Shown: one piece after another, positions 46,427 to 55,162 of the stretch
Numbering within the stretch: position 1 is the stretch's first letter
How the letters are laid out: each line of letters starts with the position of its first letter
NCBI GenBank assembly: GCA_963826505.1
Contig: CAWGXG010000005.1
Location: forward strand, 496,001-560,000
Length of the DNA: 64,000 nucleotides
Reading direction: 5' to 3'
Source: CAWGXG01 sp963826505
Lineage (GTDB): Bacteria; Chloroflexota; Anaerolineae; Aggregatilineales; Aggregatilineaceae
The notes under the pieces: model-generated
What the model was told of the DNA's origin: nothing
The model's database searches: none
What the model saw: only the letters and a program-made list of their open reading frames with translations
Made by a program: the position numbers and the translations under genes

Positions 46427-48175
46427 TCACCCCTCACGCAGAGACCCTCCATTGATGAACTGACCGGCGACCATGACTTTGATTCCGCGTTGATTCAAAT
46501 CCATCCGGTGGGTGACCAGTGCCCCGGCATCGGTGATCAAAGTATGGACACGCTCCAAATCGGTGACGCGCACATTGGAGTTTGTGCCCAGCACGGTGTG
46601 ATCGGCCAGCACGACGACTTCGCGCGCGGCGTTGATCATCGCGCGTCGCATCTCAGCTTCCGGCACATTCTTGGACGAGATGCCAAAGGCCGACGATACA
46701 CCACCCGCGACCAGGAACACTTTGTCTGCACGAATCTCGCGCAAGAGAAGTTGTCCCCCACGACCGGTAAAAGCCTGGGCGTCATGCAGATATTCTCCGC
46801 CCGTCATCGTCACCGTGATATGCGGACTGTTTTGGAGCGCCTGCAGCACTTGCAGCGAGTTGGTGATCACGTGCAGATCGCGGTACCCCTGCAAGAATTG
46901 CGCCATATACATGGTTGGCGTGCCCGTGTCGAGGATGATCGTGTCACCGTCGTTGACATAGGTTGCCGCCAGCTTACCGATCAACCGGCGCAGATCGCGA
47001 ATCTCGGCTTTGAGATCATCCTTGACATCCTCAACCGACAGCGTGATCCCCAGCTGACCTGCTCGCGTTTGCATAGCCTTGGCCATGTTTTGATACCACT
47101 CGTGCGTACAGTAGTGGATGACAAACGACACTCGTTTGCGCGTCGCGACAGGCAGCGGCGTGGCCCAACGTGTATGTTCAAGACGTTCGATCGCCGACAG
47201 GTCAGGCTGCCAACCGTGCCCCGTGAGCGTATAGAAATCGGTCAGTGTGTCGTCGGTCAGCAGCGCGGAAGGCGTGAGAATTTCGGTGCCGATATCTTCT
47301 CCGGCCCACAAGCGCACGATCGCGTCAATGCCCATCTGCCCAACAATCTCGGGGAACAGCGCCATACACGCCTTTAGCGGCCCGCCAGAATGCAAGCGAT
47401 CAAATAGCGTCTTGCCTTCCCCGCCGACATTGACGGCCAGCAGTTGGTCCGGATCGCGCCCTAAATCGAGATAGGCTTGCAGACCGCCCAATATGGAGTC
47501 ATCGTTAATGCCGTAGATCACGTTGACTTCGGGGTGCAGACGCAGCGCATCGTGCGCGGTTTGATACGCGTCATTATAAAGACCGCGCCCCTCGATCGAA
47601 ATGATGTGCGCCTCGTCGCCCAACACATAACGCAGCCCTTCGCAAAACCCAACGCTGCGCGTCTGCGTGTTAGGCAGCACACTTTGTCCGATATCCAGGA
47701 CATACGCCCGAGTGTCCATGTGCTGCTGCACGTATTTCCCAGCCCACCGGCCAAGATAGAATGCTGCCTCGTAATTGTTGGGACCCAGGTAGATCGCACC
47801 AGGAAACCGAGACGACTCGGCGAGCAGGGGAATGTGATTACGGAGGGCACGTTCGCGCAAAGTGTGAACGGCGGAATTCTGAACCGGGGCCAAAATCAGA
47901 GCATCCGGGATATCGTCGCCGGGCACCGACAGCATATGTTCAGATCCGAATTCCTCAAACTTGTCGCTCTTTTCGCTGTCGTCGGTGGGTAGGCGCGTCA
48001 GCCGAACCGCTCCGCCGTGCGTCCGGCGCAGCATATTCCGTGCCTCCATTTTGCTCAGGTCGCGCCGGATGGTCACCGTCGTCACATCGCACGCATCGGC
48101 CAGTTCCTGCACGGAGACGATGCCGTGTTGGTTGACGAGAGAGAGAATGAGTTCTTCGCGTTCGGCTAGCAGCAT
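46427..48175 (-). CDS. DeoR-type regulator with inserted, apparently circularly permuted sugar-binding domain
   Basis: One open frame of 582 residues, more than twice a normal DeoR protein. Residues 1-57 are the DeoR helix-turn-helix (VTIRRDLSKMEARNMLRRTH). Residues about 90-330 match the RbsB/LacI sugar-binding fold from its second strand onward (DALILAPVQNSAVHTLRERA, VNVIYGINDDSILGGLQAY). Residues about 348-395 look like that fold's missing N-terminal unit (VSFVIHYCTHEWYQNMAKAM then QTRAGQLGITLSVED). Residues about 395-552 are the DeoR sensor domain (NDGDTIILDTGTPTMYMAQF, REVVVLADHTVLG). It heads the importer/CoA operon and probably senses both a free sugar and a phosphorylated metabolite. 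The permutation is my inference from segment order. Confidence 0.85.
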   Translation of the reverse strand: MLLAEREELILSLVNQHGIVSVQELADACDVTTVTIRRDLSKMEARNMLRRTHGGAVRLTRLPTDDSEKSDKFEEFGSEHMLSVPGDDIPDALILAPVQNSAVHTLRERALRNHIPLLAESSRFPGAIYLGPNNYEAAFYLGRWAGKYVQQHMDTRAYVLDIGQSVLPNTQTRSVGFCEGLRYVLGDEAHIISIEGRGLYNDAYQTAHDALRLHPEVNVIYGINDDSILGGLQAYLDLGRDPDQLLAVNVGGEGKTLFDRLHSGGPLKACMALFPEIVGQMGIDAIVRLWAGEDIGTEILTPSALLTDDTLTDFYTLTGHGWQPDLSAIERLEHTRWATPLPVATRKRVSFVIHYCTHEWYQNMAKAMQTRAGQLGITLSVEDVKDDLKAEIRDLRRLIGKLAATYVNDGDTIILDTGTPTMYMAQFLQGYRDLHVITNSLQVLQALQNSPHITVTMTGGEYLHDAQAFTGRGGQLLLREIRADKVFLVAGGVSSAFGISSKNVPEAEMRRAMINAAREVVVLADHTVLGTNSNVRVTDLERVHTLITDAGALVTHRMDLNQRGIKVMVAGQFINGGSLREG

Positions 48176-48177
48176 AA

Positions 48178-48249
48178 GTGCGTTTCGTAAAAGTGCGTTT
48201 TTTTACGTTTATATGATCGAAGCGTATGCGAAATGCTCCGTTTTGTCAA
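48178..48249 (-). promoter_or_regulatory. Promoter and tandem repeats upstream of the DeoR-type regulator
   Basis: Minus strand: -35 TTGACA (48249-48244), 17-bp spacer, -10 TACGCT (48226-48221). Downstream, AAACGCACTT occurs twice, 15 bases apart (48200-48191 region and 48185-48176 region), immediately before the ATG. Tandem repeats in the leader suggest autoregulation by the DeoR protein. Related A-rich motifs (AAAACGAACAC) occur near 48340. Confidence 0.55.
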
Positions 48250-48280
48250 TACCCCTGGGGCTAAAGCGGTGCTAATCGGC

Positions 48281-48309
48281 TTGACAAGCGTGTTGTTCCA
48301 TGTGAGAAT
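48281..48309 (+). promoter_or_regulatory. Weak divergent promoter for the small ORF/URO-D unit
   Basis: -35 TTGACA (48281-48286), 17-bp spacer, then GAGAAT (48304-48309), which is a poor -10 box. It faces the URO-D-like gene about 450 bases downstream and is divergent from the DeoR-type gene's promoter. Offered as a candidate only. Confidence 0.45.
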
Positions 48310-48396
48310 GACAAAAAGCGAATATAAAAGAACAAAAACGAACACGCCTTCGCATGCGGCTTATCTGGCGGGGTTCATGATACGAACTAGATTTTT

Positions 48397-48588
48397 ATGA
48401 GCGCAATCCCTGCATATTGTACTTCACAGCCCGGTTCAACCGGCCCCCTACATGGGCTCAAGTTCCCTACGCCTGTAATGTTGATGTCTGCCATCGATAC
48501 ATTCTATGACGTTCACCTCGCAAATGCCGTTCGCGCCATTATCTTGGCGTGCCAGTTGCAATACACTGTTGAGGAGCGTACAAAATGA
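48397..48588 (+). CDS. Small hypothetical ORF (63 codons), doubtful
   Basis: MSAIPAYCTSQPGSTGPLHG onward, 63 residues, ending in a TGA that overlaps the next small ORF's ATG (ATGA, 48585-48588). No clear ribosome site precedes its ATG, and no family is recognised. Its only support is the overlap chain with the next two ORFs. It could equally be chance. Confidence 0.25.
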   Translation: MSAIPAYCTSQPGSTGPLHGLKFPTPVMLMSAIDTFYDVHLANAVRAIILACQLQYTVEERTK

Positions 48589-48761
48589 TCCTTTTGGAAA
48601 CCATTCGAGACAAGTTTATTGAAGGGCAGGCCAAAGCGGTTACCACTGGCGTCGAGCGAGCCCTGACAGAGAGGATAGCCGCTACCTCATCTCATCGACC
48701 GGATCGACTGTTCTACGGTAACCTGACTGGTTGTGTCAGTTTGGAAAGGACCACGCAATGA
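48585..48761 (+). CDS. 58-residue ORF resembling the start of a corrinoid-protein cap domain
   Basis: ATG 48585 has GAGGAG eight bases upstream, and the stop overlaps the URO-D-like ATG (ATGA, 48758-48761), so translation would be coupled. The first 30 residues (MILLETIRDKFIEGQAKAVT then TGVERALTER) resemble the N-terminal cap helix of methyltransferase corrinoid proteins, where a similar E-G-x-x-x-x-V-x-x-x-V-x-x-A-L pattern occurs. The remainder does not resemble a B12-binding domain and the His ligand motif (DxHxxG) is absent. It may be an internally deleted corrinoid-protein remnant or a small protein of its own. Confidence 0.45.
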   Translation: MILLETIRDKFIEGQAKAVTTGVERALTERIAATSSHRPDRLFYGNLTGCVSLERTTQ

Positions 48762-49928
48762 CCACGATGACGTCGAGACAGCGCATGCTCACTGCCCTCA
48801 CCGGCGGTGTTCCTGACAGGCTGCCTGTAACCACCCACCATGTGATGCCGTACTTCCTGGATAAGTATATGGACGGCATTTCCGACCAGGAGTTTTTCAA
48901 CCGGTTTGACCTGGATGCCTGGACCTGGACCGTCCCCCATCGCCACGATCCGGACAGTGGAGAATATCCCGACCCCGAACAAGGCGAGATCGGTTTTCTG
49001 GAAGCGCGGCGCGTTTCCACCGACCAGTGGCGCGTGCATTGGGAGGAAATCCCCAACCAGGCTTATCCCACAGTTCGCTACTCCTTCGAGACGCCGAAAG
49101 GCACGCTCTCGATGGTGATCGAGTCCAACGATCACACCTCGTGGGTGGGCGAATATCTGATCAAGAACAAGAGCGACATCGATCTTTTGGGCGAGTTCAT
49201 GACCGCGCCCAAATGTGACGTCGACGCGGTAAACAAAGTGGCCGCCGAGTTCGGTGATCGCGGCTTGGTGCGGGGCCACATCTGCTGTTTTGACGTGTTC
49301 GGACAGCCGGGCACCTGGCAAGACGCGGCCTGCCTGATGAAAGTCAGCGATCTGATCTTCGCGACCTATGACGATCCGGAATGGGTCCATGAGTTCCTGA
49401 GAATTCTCCAGCGACGCAAGAAAACATACATCGATTCGATGCAAGGGGCCTGCTTCGACGTGCACGAGCTGGGCGGGGGTTCAGCGTCCTCGACGGTGAT
49501 CTCGCCCAAGATTTTCGAGAAATTCGTCGCGCCCTATGACGTGGAATTGATCGAGGCAGCGCACCAGGCGGGCCAGCGCATCACATATCACACCTGCGGC
49601 GGCATGATGCCTATCTTGGAGATGATCGCCGATATGAAGCCCGATGCGATGGAAACCTTTACCCCACCCGGCATGGGGGCCGATGTCGATCTGGCGGAAG
49701 CCAAACGGCGCATTGGCGATCGTGTGTGCATGATCGGCGGATTCGACCAGTTCCACAACCTGATCAACTGCACGCCCGAACAAACCCGCGCCGAAGTGCG
49801 GCGTTGCTTTGAGGAAGCCGGACGGCAACGGCGGCTATATTCTCAGCCCGTCCGATCATTTCTTCGACGCCGAAGTCGGACTGATTGACGCGTTCGCTGA
49901 CGAAGCCCGGCATTGTGTGTATGCCTGA
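48758..49928 (+). CDS. URO-D-like methyltransferase-type protein, one frameshift
   Basis: ATG 48758 (TTMTSRQRMLTALTGGVPDR) follows GGAAAGGA. An MtaA-like N-terminus, RITYHTCGGMMPILEM with an H-x-C zinc motif, and DRVCMIGGFDQFHNLINCTP are present. One extra base near 49826 shifts the frame; the last 34 residues read NGGYILSPSDHFFDAEVGLI and end HCVYA at 49928. Total about 389 residues. A terminator follows. It is divergent from the DeoR-type regulator and may share its control region. Confidence 0.86.
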
Positions 49929-49983
49929 TCGTGCGGGTGCGCTGCCCGACGGGGTGGCATCCGGATCCGAATGCTAAGAAGCC

Positions 49984-50021
49984 CTGTGCGGAGGTGGCTA
50001 TGGCCTACCTCCGCACAGTTT
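49984..50021 (+). terminator. Rho-independent terminator after the URO-D-like gene
   Basis: CTGTGCGGAGGT (49984-49995) pairs with ACCTCCGCACAG (50007-50018), a 12-bp stem with 11-base loop, followed by TTTC. It lies 55 bases after the stop and before the convergent histidine kinase gene. Confidence 0.82.
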
Positions 50022-50075
50022 CAAAACACACCAACGCGCAGCCTGTTTACGCCGGGGCACGGCTCACAGTCGCCC

Positions 50076-51269
50076 CTAACCTACCTCTGACGCCGCGGGC
50101 ACTGTAATTGCGAAACAAGTTCCGTGCTCAGGGCTGCTCTGCACGCTCACCCGTCCGCCGTGCCGTTCAATAATTGTCTTAACCATGCTCAACCCCAACC
50201 CGCTACCCGTCTCAGCGCCTGCCGACGACAGCCGCCTGAAGGGCTGGAACAACAATGTCTGTTCCTCCGGCGGAATGCCCGGGCCCGTGTCCTGCACGCT
50301 CACCACGACGTCATCGCCCAGCAGCTCGGTTCGCAGCGTGATTTCGCCATTAGCAGGCGTGTACTTGATCGCGTTCGACACCAGATTGCCGATCGCCTGC
50401 TGAAACAACATGCCATCACACACAGTGACTACCGGCGCGTCCTGGCAGCAAACGCTCAACTGCTGCGCCTTCGCCTCTGCGGCAGAGCGAAATTCAACCG
50501 CCACCTCTTGGACGAGCCGATTCACATCGTGCGGCTCGCACTCCATGCGTCCCGATGACACGCGCTCACTGGCCAGTATTCCGGCGATCAGGGTTTCGGC
50601 GCGGCGCAGAGAGTTCCTTACGACAGCGGCGTATTCCTGATCACACGGGTCAAGCTCCCCGGCGTCGTAAAGCAGCAGATCGAAATAGCCCATGGCTTTC
50701 ATCAACGGGTTTCGCAGGTCATGGGCCGCTAACTGCAGCATAGTGTGCTTGAAGGCGTTCATCTCTTGCAGCGCCTGCACCATCTGGGCATTGCGCACCG
50801 CCACACTGGTGATTTCGGCCAGCGCCTGCATGACGGGCAGCTCGCCTTGATCGAACCGGCGAGGTTCGCGCGAGAGGGCATATAACACGCCCAGAGACTC
50901 GCTGCCATGCTTCAGCGGAACACCCGCATACGCCCCAATGGAGCAGGATGACGGCGTAGTTAGAAAGGGATCGTGCGCAGTATCCTGCACCAGGTACACT
51001 CTGCCCCACTGCACGATCTGATGCGAGAGTCCCTCTGGCAAGCAGAACTCATCAGCGCAGCCATTGGCGGTCGATGCCCCTGGCACGAAGCGCTGATGAT
51101 CCGCATCCCACAACACCAAACAGGCGTCACTGCACCCTGTAACATGGCGCGTGGCGGTGATCACCTGGGCCAGGATGGCGGGCAACTCCAACTGCGCGTT
51201 GATCGCGATGCTGATGTGCAGCAGCGAGCCTAACAGGCTGGTGGTCGTGTCTTCGCTCTGATGTGCCAT
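50076..51269 (-). CDS. GAF-domain sensor histidine kinase (orphan)
   Basis: A 397-residue soluble kinase. Residues about 25-170 form a GAF domain (ITATRHVTGCSDACLVLWDA, GAYAGVPLKHGSESLGVLYA). The H box is LQLAAHDLRNPLMKAMGYF, with phosphoacceptor histidine near residue 185. The ATPase domain has the N box NLVSNAIKYTP, G1 DTGPGIPPEE and G2 GSGLGLSMVKTI. No membrane segment and no response regulator gene nearby. Partner and signal are unknown. No clear ribosome site precedes ATG 51269. Confidence 0.92.
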   Translation of the reverse strand: MAHQSEDTTTSLLGSLLHISIAINAQLELPAILAQVITATRHVTGCSDACLVLWDADHQRFVPGASTANGCADEFCLPEGLSHQIVQWGRVYLVQDTAHDPFLTTPSSCSIGAYAGVPLKHGSESLGVLYALSREPRRFDQGELPVMQALAEITSVAVRNAQMVQALQEMNAFKHTMLQLAAHDLRNPLMKAMGYFDLLLYDAGELDPCDQEYAAVVRNSLRRAETLIAGILASERVSSGRMECEPHDVNRLVQEVAVEFRSAAEAKAQQLSVCCQDAPVVTVCDGMLFQQAIGNLVSNAIKYTPANGEITLRTELLGDDVVVSVQDTGPGIPPEEQTLLFQPFRRLSSAGAETGSGLGLSMVKTIIERHGGRVSVQSSPEHGTCFAITVPAASEVG

Positions 51270-51565
51270 TATGATTTCAGCATTCGGTCCTGTGACGAAA
51301 CGGCATGTGCATCAGTATACGCCCACCGTCGAATTCGAGAAACTTCTGCTGCTCCTTGGCGCATCAGGCTTGCCCCTACTTTACGACGCGATAGGTGAGA
51401 TGTGTGACACCTGCGTGATTTCCAGTTCGATATGGCATAGTATCTTCATTGACTATAATTTGATCTATAGATTCATAGCCCACACGTCCAATCGCACGTC
51501 CCCAGGATCGTGCCTTTTGGTTGCGCCACGCCGGGTTTGTTCGAGGACCGCACAAGGAGAATCTG

Positions 51566-52102
51566 ATGAGAGACATCGTCGTCACTACTTTTCTGTCGTT
51601 GGATGGCGTCATGGAAAACCCCGCCTGGACTTTCCCCTATTGGAACGAGGAGATCGCGCAGTTCAAAAGCGAGGAGGCTGCTCACAGCGATGCATTGCTG
51701 CTGGGGCGTGTGACCTATCAGGGCTTTGCCGCCGCCTGGCCACAGAGCAAGGACGAGGGAGCGCCTTACTTCAACGGTGTGCGCAAATACGTCGTGTCAA
51801 CCACGCTGGACACGGCGGAATGGAACAACTCCGTGCTGATCAAAGACCAAGTCGTCGAGGAAATCACCAAACTCAAGCAGCAGGACGGCAAGGGCATCAC
51901 AGTTCACGGCAGCGCCACGCTCGTTCAAACGCTCGTTCAAAACAATCTGGTGGATCGCTTTCGGTTGCTGGTCTATCCGGTGGTGCTGGGCACAGGCAAA
52001 CGTCTCTTTGCGGAAGGCACCACGGCCAGACTCAAGCTGGTGACGGCGCAGTCATTTGGCTCGGGCGTGGCGGCGCTGATCTATGAGCCGGAGCGCCCAT
52101 AG
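51566..52102 (+). CDS. RibD C-terminal/dihydrofolate-reductase-like family protein
   Basis: A 178-residue protein of the DHFR-like RibD C-terminal family. MRDIVVTTFLSLDGVMENP, LLLGRVTYQGFAAAWP and PVVLGTGKRLFAEG are the family's conserved blocks. ATG 51566 has AAGGAG eight bases upstream. Stand-alone members of this family are common and generally of unknown reaction, presumably NADPH-dependent. Monocistronic, divergent from the histidine kinase, convergent with the glycosidase-like gene. Confidence 0.9.
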   Translation: MRDIVVTTFLSLDGVMENPAWTFPYWNEEIAQFKSEEAAHSDALLLGRVTYQGFAAAWPQSKDEGAPYFNGVRKYVVSTTLDTAEWNNSVLIKDQVVEEITKLKQQDGKGITVHGSATLVQTLVQNNLVDRFRLLVYPVVLGTGKRLFAEGTTARLKLVTAQSFGSGVAALIYEPERP

Positions 52103-52147
52103 TCCCGATTGTGCGTCAGGTCCGGGCGATCTGTCACGGCGGACCCG

Positions 52148-54317
52148 TTACCGCGTCTGCCTGTGCAGTGTTCCATCACGATAATCGTAGCGCTGCCCTT
52201 GATAGGTCAATCCGTGCAACGTGGCGTCCGGCAAGAGGCCGTGCAGCGCCGCCGAAGCGGAGATGCCATCGTACAGGGTGGCTTTTACGCCGAACACACC
52301 CTCCAGCACCGCGCCGATATAGGCTCCACCCGCCACGTCAATCCATTCCTCGTAGTGCGGGGGATCGTCGGGCGCTTTGCGGGCGGCCTGCCCTTCCAGG
52401 AGACTGCCCGGCCCGCCATGAAACGCGGCTTGCCCAAAAGGCCCCTGCATCGCAACGCCAGCCAATCCCCCTGACGGATTGTCGACGCCGATCCAGGTCA
52501 ACGCTTCCGTGAGATGGCCGGTCTGGACACAGGGCCATCACGGCATAAGCCGGCCAGGACGTATACGCGCCGGTCGCCGTGTGATCGGTGCGCAGACTGA
52601 ACGCCGCAGCGGGGTCATCATCCGCCAAAGCGCGCATCCAGCTCGGCGTTTGAAGTTTCGTCTGCAAGAAACGGATCATCTGCTGCCGCCGGTCGGGTCC
52701 CAGATCGTCGAATAGGGTACTCATCACCACGCCGAAATCGTAGCAGTGCTGGACCTCAATCTCCGAGCCATCGGGCTGGCGGCAGGCAAAGGTCCCTGCC
52801 GGGCGGTACAGCTCAAGCACTGCCTGGGCGATCGCCTGCGCATCGCGGCGACGCCGGCTGGCCGAGGTCGTCTCCCCACGCTGATCCTCTATCTGCGCCA
52901 GCGTGCGATTCATCCATGCGTTGGCGGCGTTCAGCGCGGCGACCTTGTGCGTATAAGTCGGCACGCATTCGAGCAAATTGCGCTCCGCACCGTAGTCCGC
53001 CAGATAGTCCGTAGAATTCAGATCGCGCCAATGGTCGGCACAGCGCTGCAAATGCTGGAACACGGTCGCCTGTTCGATGCGCTGGTCCAGCCAGCCGAAA
53101 TCGCCCGTGTAGCGCAGATAATGATAGGCCATCGTGAACAGCGCATAATCGTTCACCGAATACCAGGGTCCTAGCGGTGCGCCGTTGAGGTAATTGGTCC
53201 CCCAGCATTGATGGATATCCGTGCGCATCCACCACTCCACCATCGTTTTCAGGACGATAGGATCCAGGTGCACCAGACCCGAAGCGGCCTGCTGCGTATC
53301 CCACAGCCACGACGTCGCCCCACTGCGCGGGCTGATGGTTTTGTAGGACGTGCCAAACCGGTTGCGCGAGTCGCTCCTTTTCATAAACAGCAAATTGAGC
53401 GCGCCGGTCAGATAGAGCTGTCGTACGCTCGCGTGCCCCCCTTCCAGGATCGGCAGACTGCCCGAAAACCGATCATTCCCGGCGGTGAATGCAGCCCGGA
53501 TCTCGGATTGCCAGGCCGTGCGAGCCTGTTCCTGCCGGGTTTCAAAATGCTGCTGGGCATCGTCATAAGCAGCGAGCGCATCCTGCGCCGTTCCGGCCAG
53601 CGCGTGAACATAATGCAGCCGCCAGACTTCGCCCGGCCGCAGGTTGATCTCATACTCTAACCCGGCGTGAGCGCTAACCCGGCGCACCCGGTTGGAGACG
53701 ATACCGTTCAAATTGGCGTCCGCTTCCCATTCCGTGAAGGCCACGCTGGCCCGATAGCTGAGCGACGGGCGGTCCGTGCCCAGCATGGAGTAAGCCGGGC
53801 CGCGTCCATGAAAGATGAAGCAGTGACGGTCGCGGTCCACGGACGTGTTCGCCGTTGGCAGCGCAACCGTATTCCAGGAGGAAAATTCCGCGAGCCGCTC
53901 CACGCCGGACAGCACCTTCAGAAACAATTTCAACCCGGTCTGGCTGGTTGGCAGCGTATTGGTGATCGTCATATCGAGTAGCAGCACGTCGCGACCAGCC
54001 GCTAGGCACAGCGTGCTTCTGAAGCGCAGACCCTGCGTGGTCATGTGGCGGACGACGCGGTCAGGAAACCACTCATAGGTAATCGCCGCGCCCAGATCCT
54101 TCAGCGCCACAATGCGATCTTGTGCGGGCAGCCGCAGATAACATTCCGCCTGAGGTCCTTCGGCGGTAGCGAAGGGCGGCGCGGAAAAGAACCGGTACGC
54201 GATCGGATCGCGGCACGCCTGCGCCTCGGCCCACCAGTTCGTCACCATGGGCGGCGCGAATGTCTCGTCGGGGAGGTGCGTCATCTCCCTGCTGGAAAAC
54301 GTGTCCTCGTAAACCAT
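52148..54317 (-). CDS. Six-hairpin glycosidase-like protein, one frameshift
   Basis: About 722 residues from ATG 54317, preceded by AGGAGGGGG. The N-terminal 250 residues look like a beta-sandwich (GAAITYEWFPDRVVRHMTTQ, EVWRLHYVHALAG). The C-terminal part reads like an (alpha/alpha)6 toroid glycosidase: GATSWLWDTQQAASGLVHLD, WYSVNDYALFTMAYHYLRYT and a DFGVVMSTLFDDLG segment. One extra base near 52525 shifts the frame, after which HLTEALTWIGVDNPSGG continues. Candidate acids and bases cannot be assigned. A GH63/GH15-like or amylo-glucosidase-like role is possible. No signal peptide. Confidence 0.6.
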
Positions 54318-54600
54318 ACACGCCCCCTCCTATGGAATGCTATTCTTCAGCCGTGCGGACCAAGGCAGTGGTAGCGCCTTGAATGAATTTAAAGGAAAAG
54401 GCACATTTTGCCCTACGCAGGTACACCCGGGGAGGCAAATAACGTCCGTTCGGGGGCATAGGCGACATTTTTTGAGATAATGGGGGCTCGCTTCGCGCCT
54501 GGAAACGCGACACCCTGGCGGATCACCTGAGAATCGCCAGGACGGGCAACTGCGATCGGCCCATCCTGTCATGTGCGCCCTACGTTCGTTGGGACACGAC

Positions 54601-54994
54601 TTACGCGGGTTCGCCCCGGATGAACGACCAGTGTGTGTGAATAATGGCCCACTCGCCGCCGGTCCGCGCAAAGACTTCGGTGCAGTTCCAGGGGATGCGG
54701 CTCAGAATCGAGCCATCGGGATTCAGCCGGGTGGAAAAGAATCGGTAGAACAACACCGCCAGATCGCCCTGCACCTGGACCCTGGGATCGATGAAGTCCA
54801 TGACCTCGTAAAAAATCTTACCCTCGCGCTGGGCATACTCGGCGCGCAAAGCCTCCCGGCCATTGATCCTGTGCGGGGTACCGGTATCAAAATACGTCAC
54901 CTGTGGGGCGCTTATCGCGATGAATCCCCATCGGATCCCCGGTGCGCCAGCGTTCCATCGCCGCCGTTTCCAGCGAAAGAACCAGGTCTTCCAT
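54601..54994 (-). CDS. SnoaL-like / NTF2-fold protein, one frameshift
   Basis: ATG 54994 (EDLVLSLETAAMERWRTGDP) has GAGGAGCGGCAG upstream. The frame shifts near 54925 at a GGGG run that should be GGG, then reads FIAISAPQVTYFDTGTPHRI, with NGREALRAEYAQREGKIFYE and a C-terminal WAIIHTHWSFIRGEPA. About 130 residues, typical of the SnoaL/DUF4440 group with the NTF2 fold. Such proteins are small isomerases, hydrolases or binding proteins; no function is assigned. Confidence 0.8.
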
Positions 54995-55162
54995 CTGCCG
55001 CTCCTCATTGACGCCAGCCCAGATGACTCTATAGAAGAATTATACCCTGACCAGAACGCATGTTCAATAACATCTCACAAGAGACACACCATGCATCCAA
55101 GTATCTGGTCAGGTTGGAGATCAGAGCGTGCGGCATCAGATCACACCGGCACTATCCCGACC

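Noticed and set aside
54877..54888. GGTACCGGTATC, similar to the proposed LacI operator
   Set aside because: Imperfect second half-site, lies inside the SnoaL-like coding sequence and is not near a promoter.
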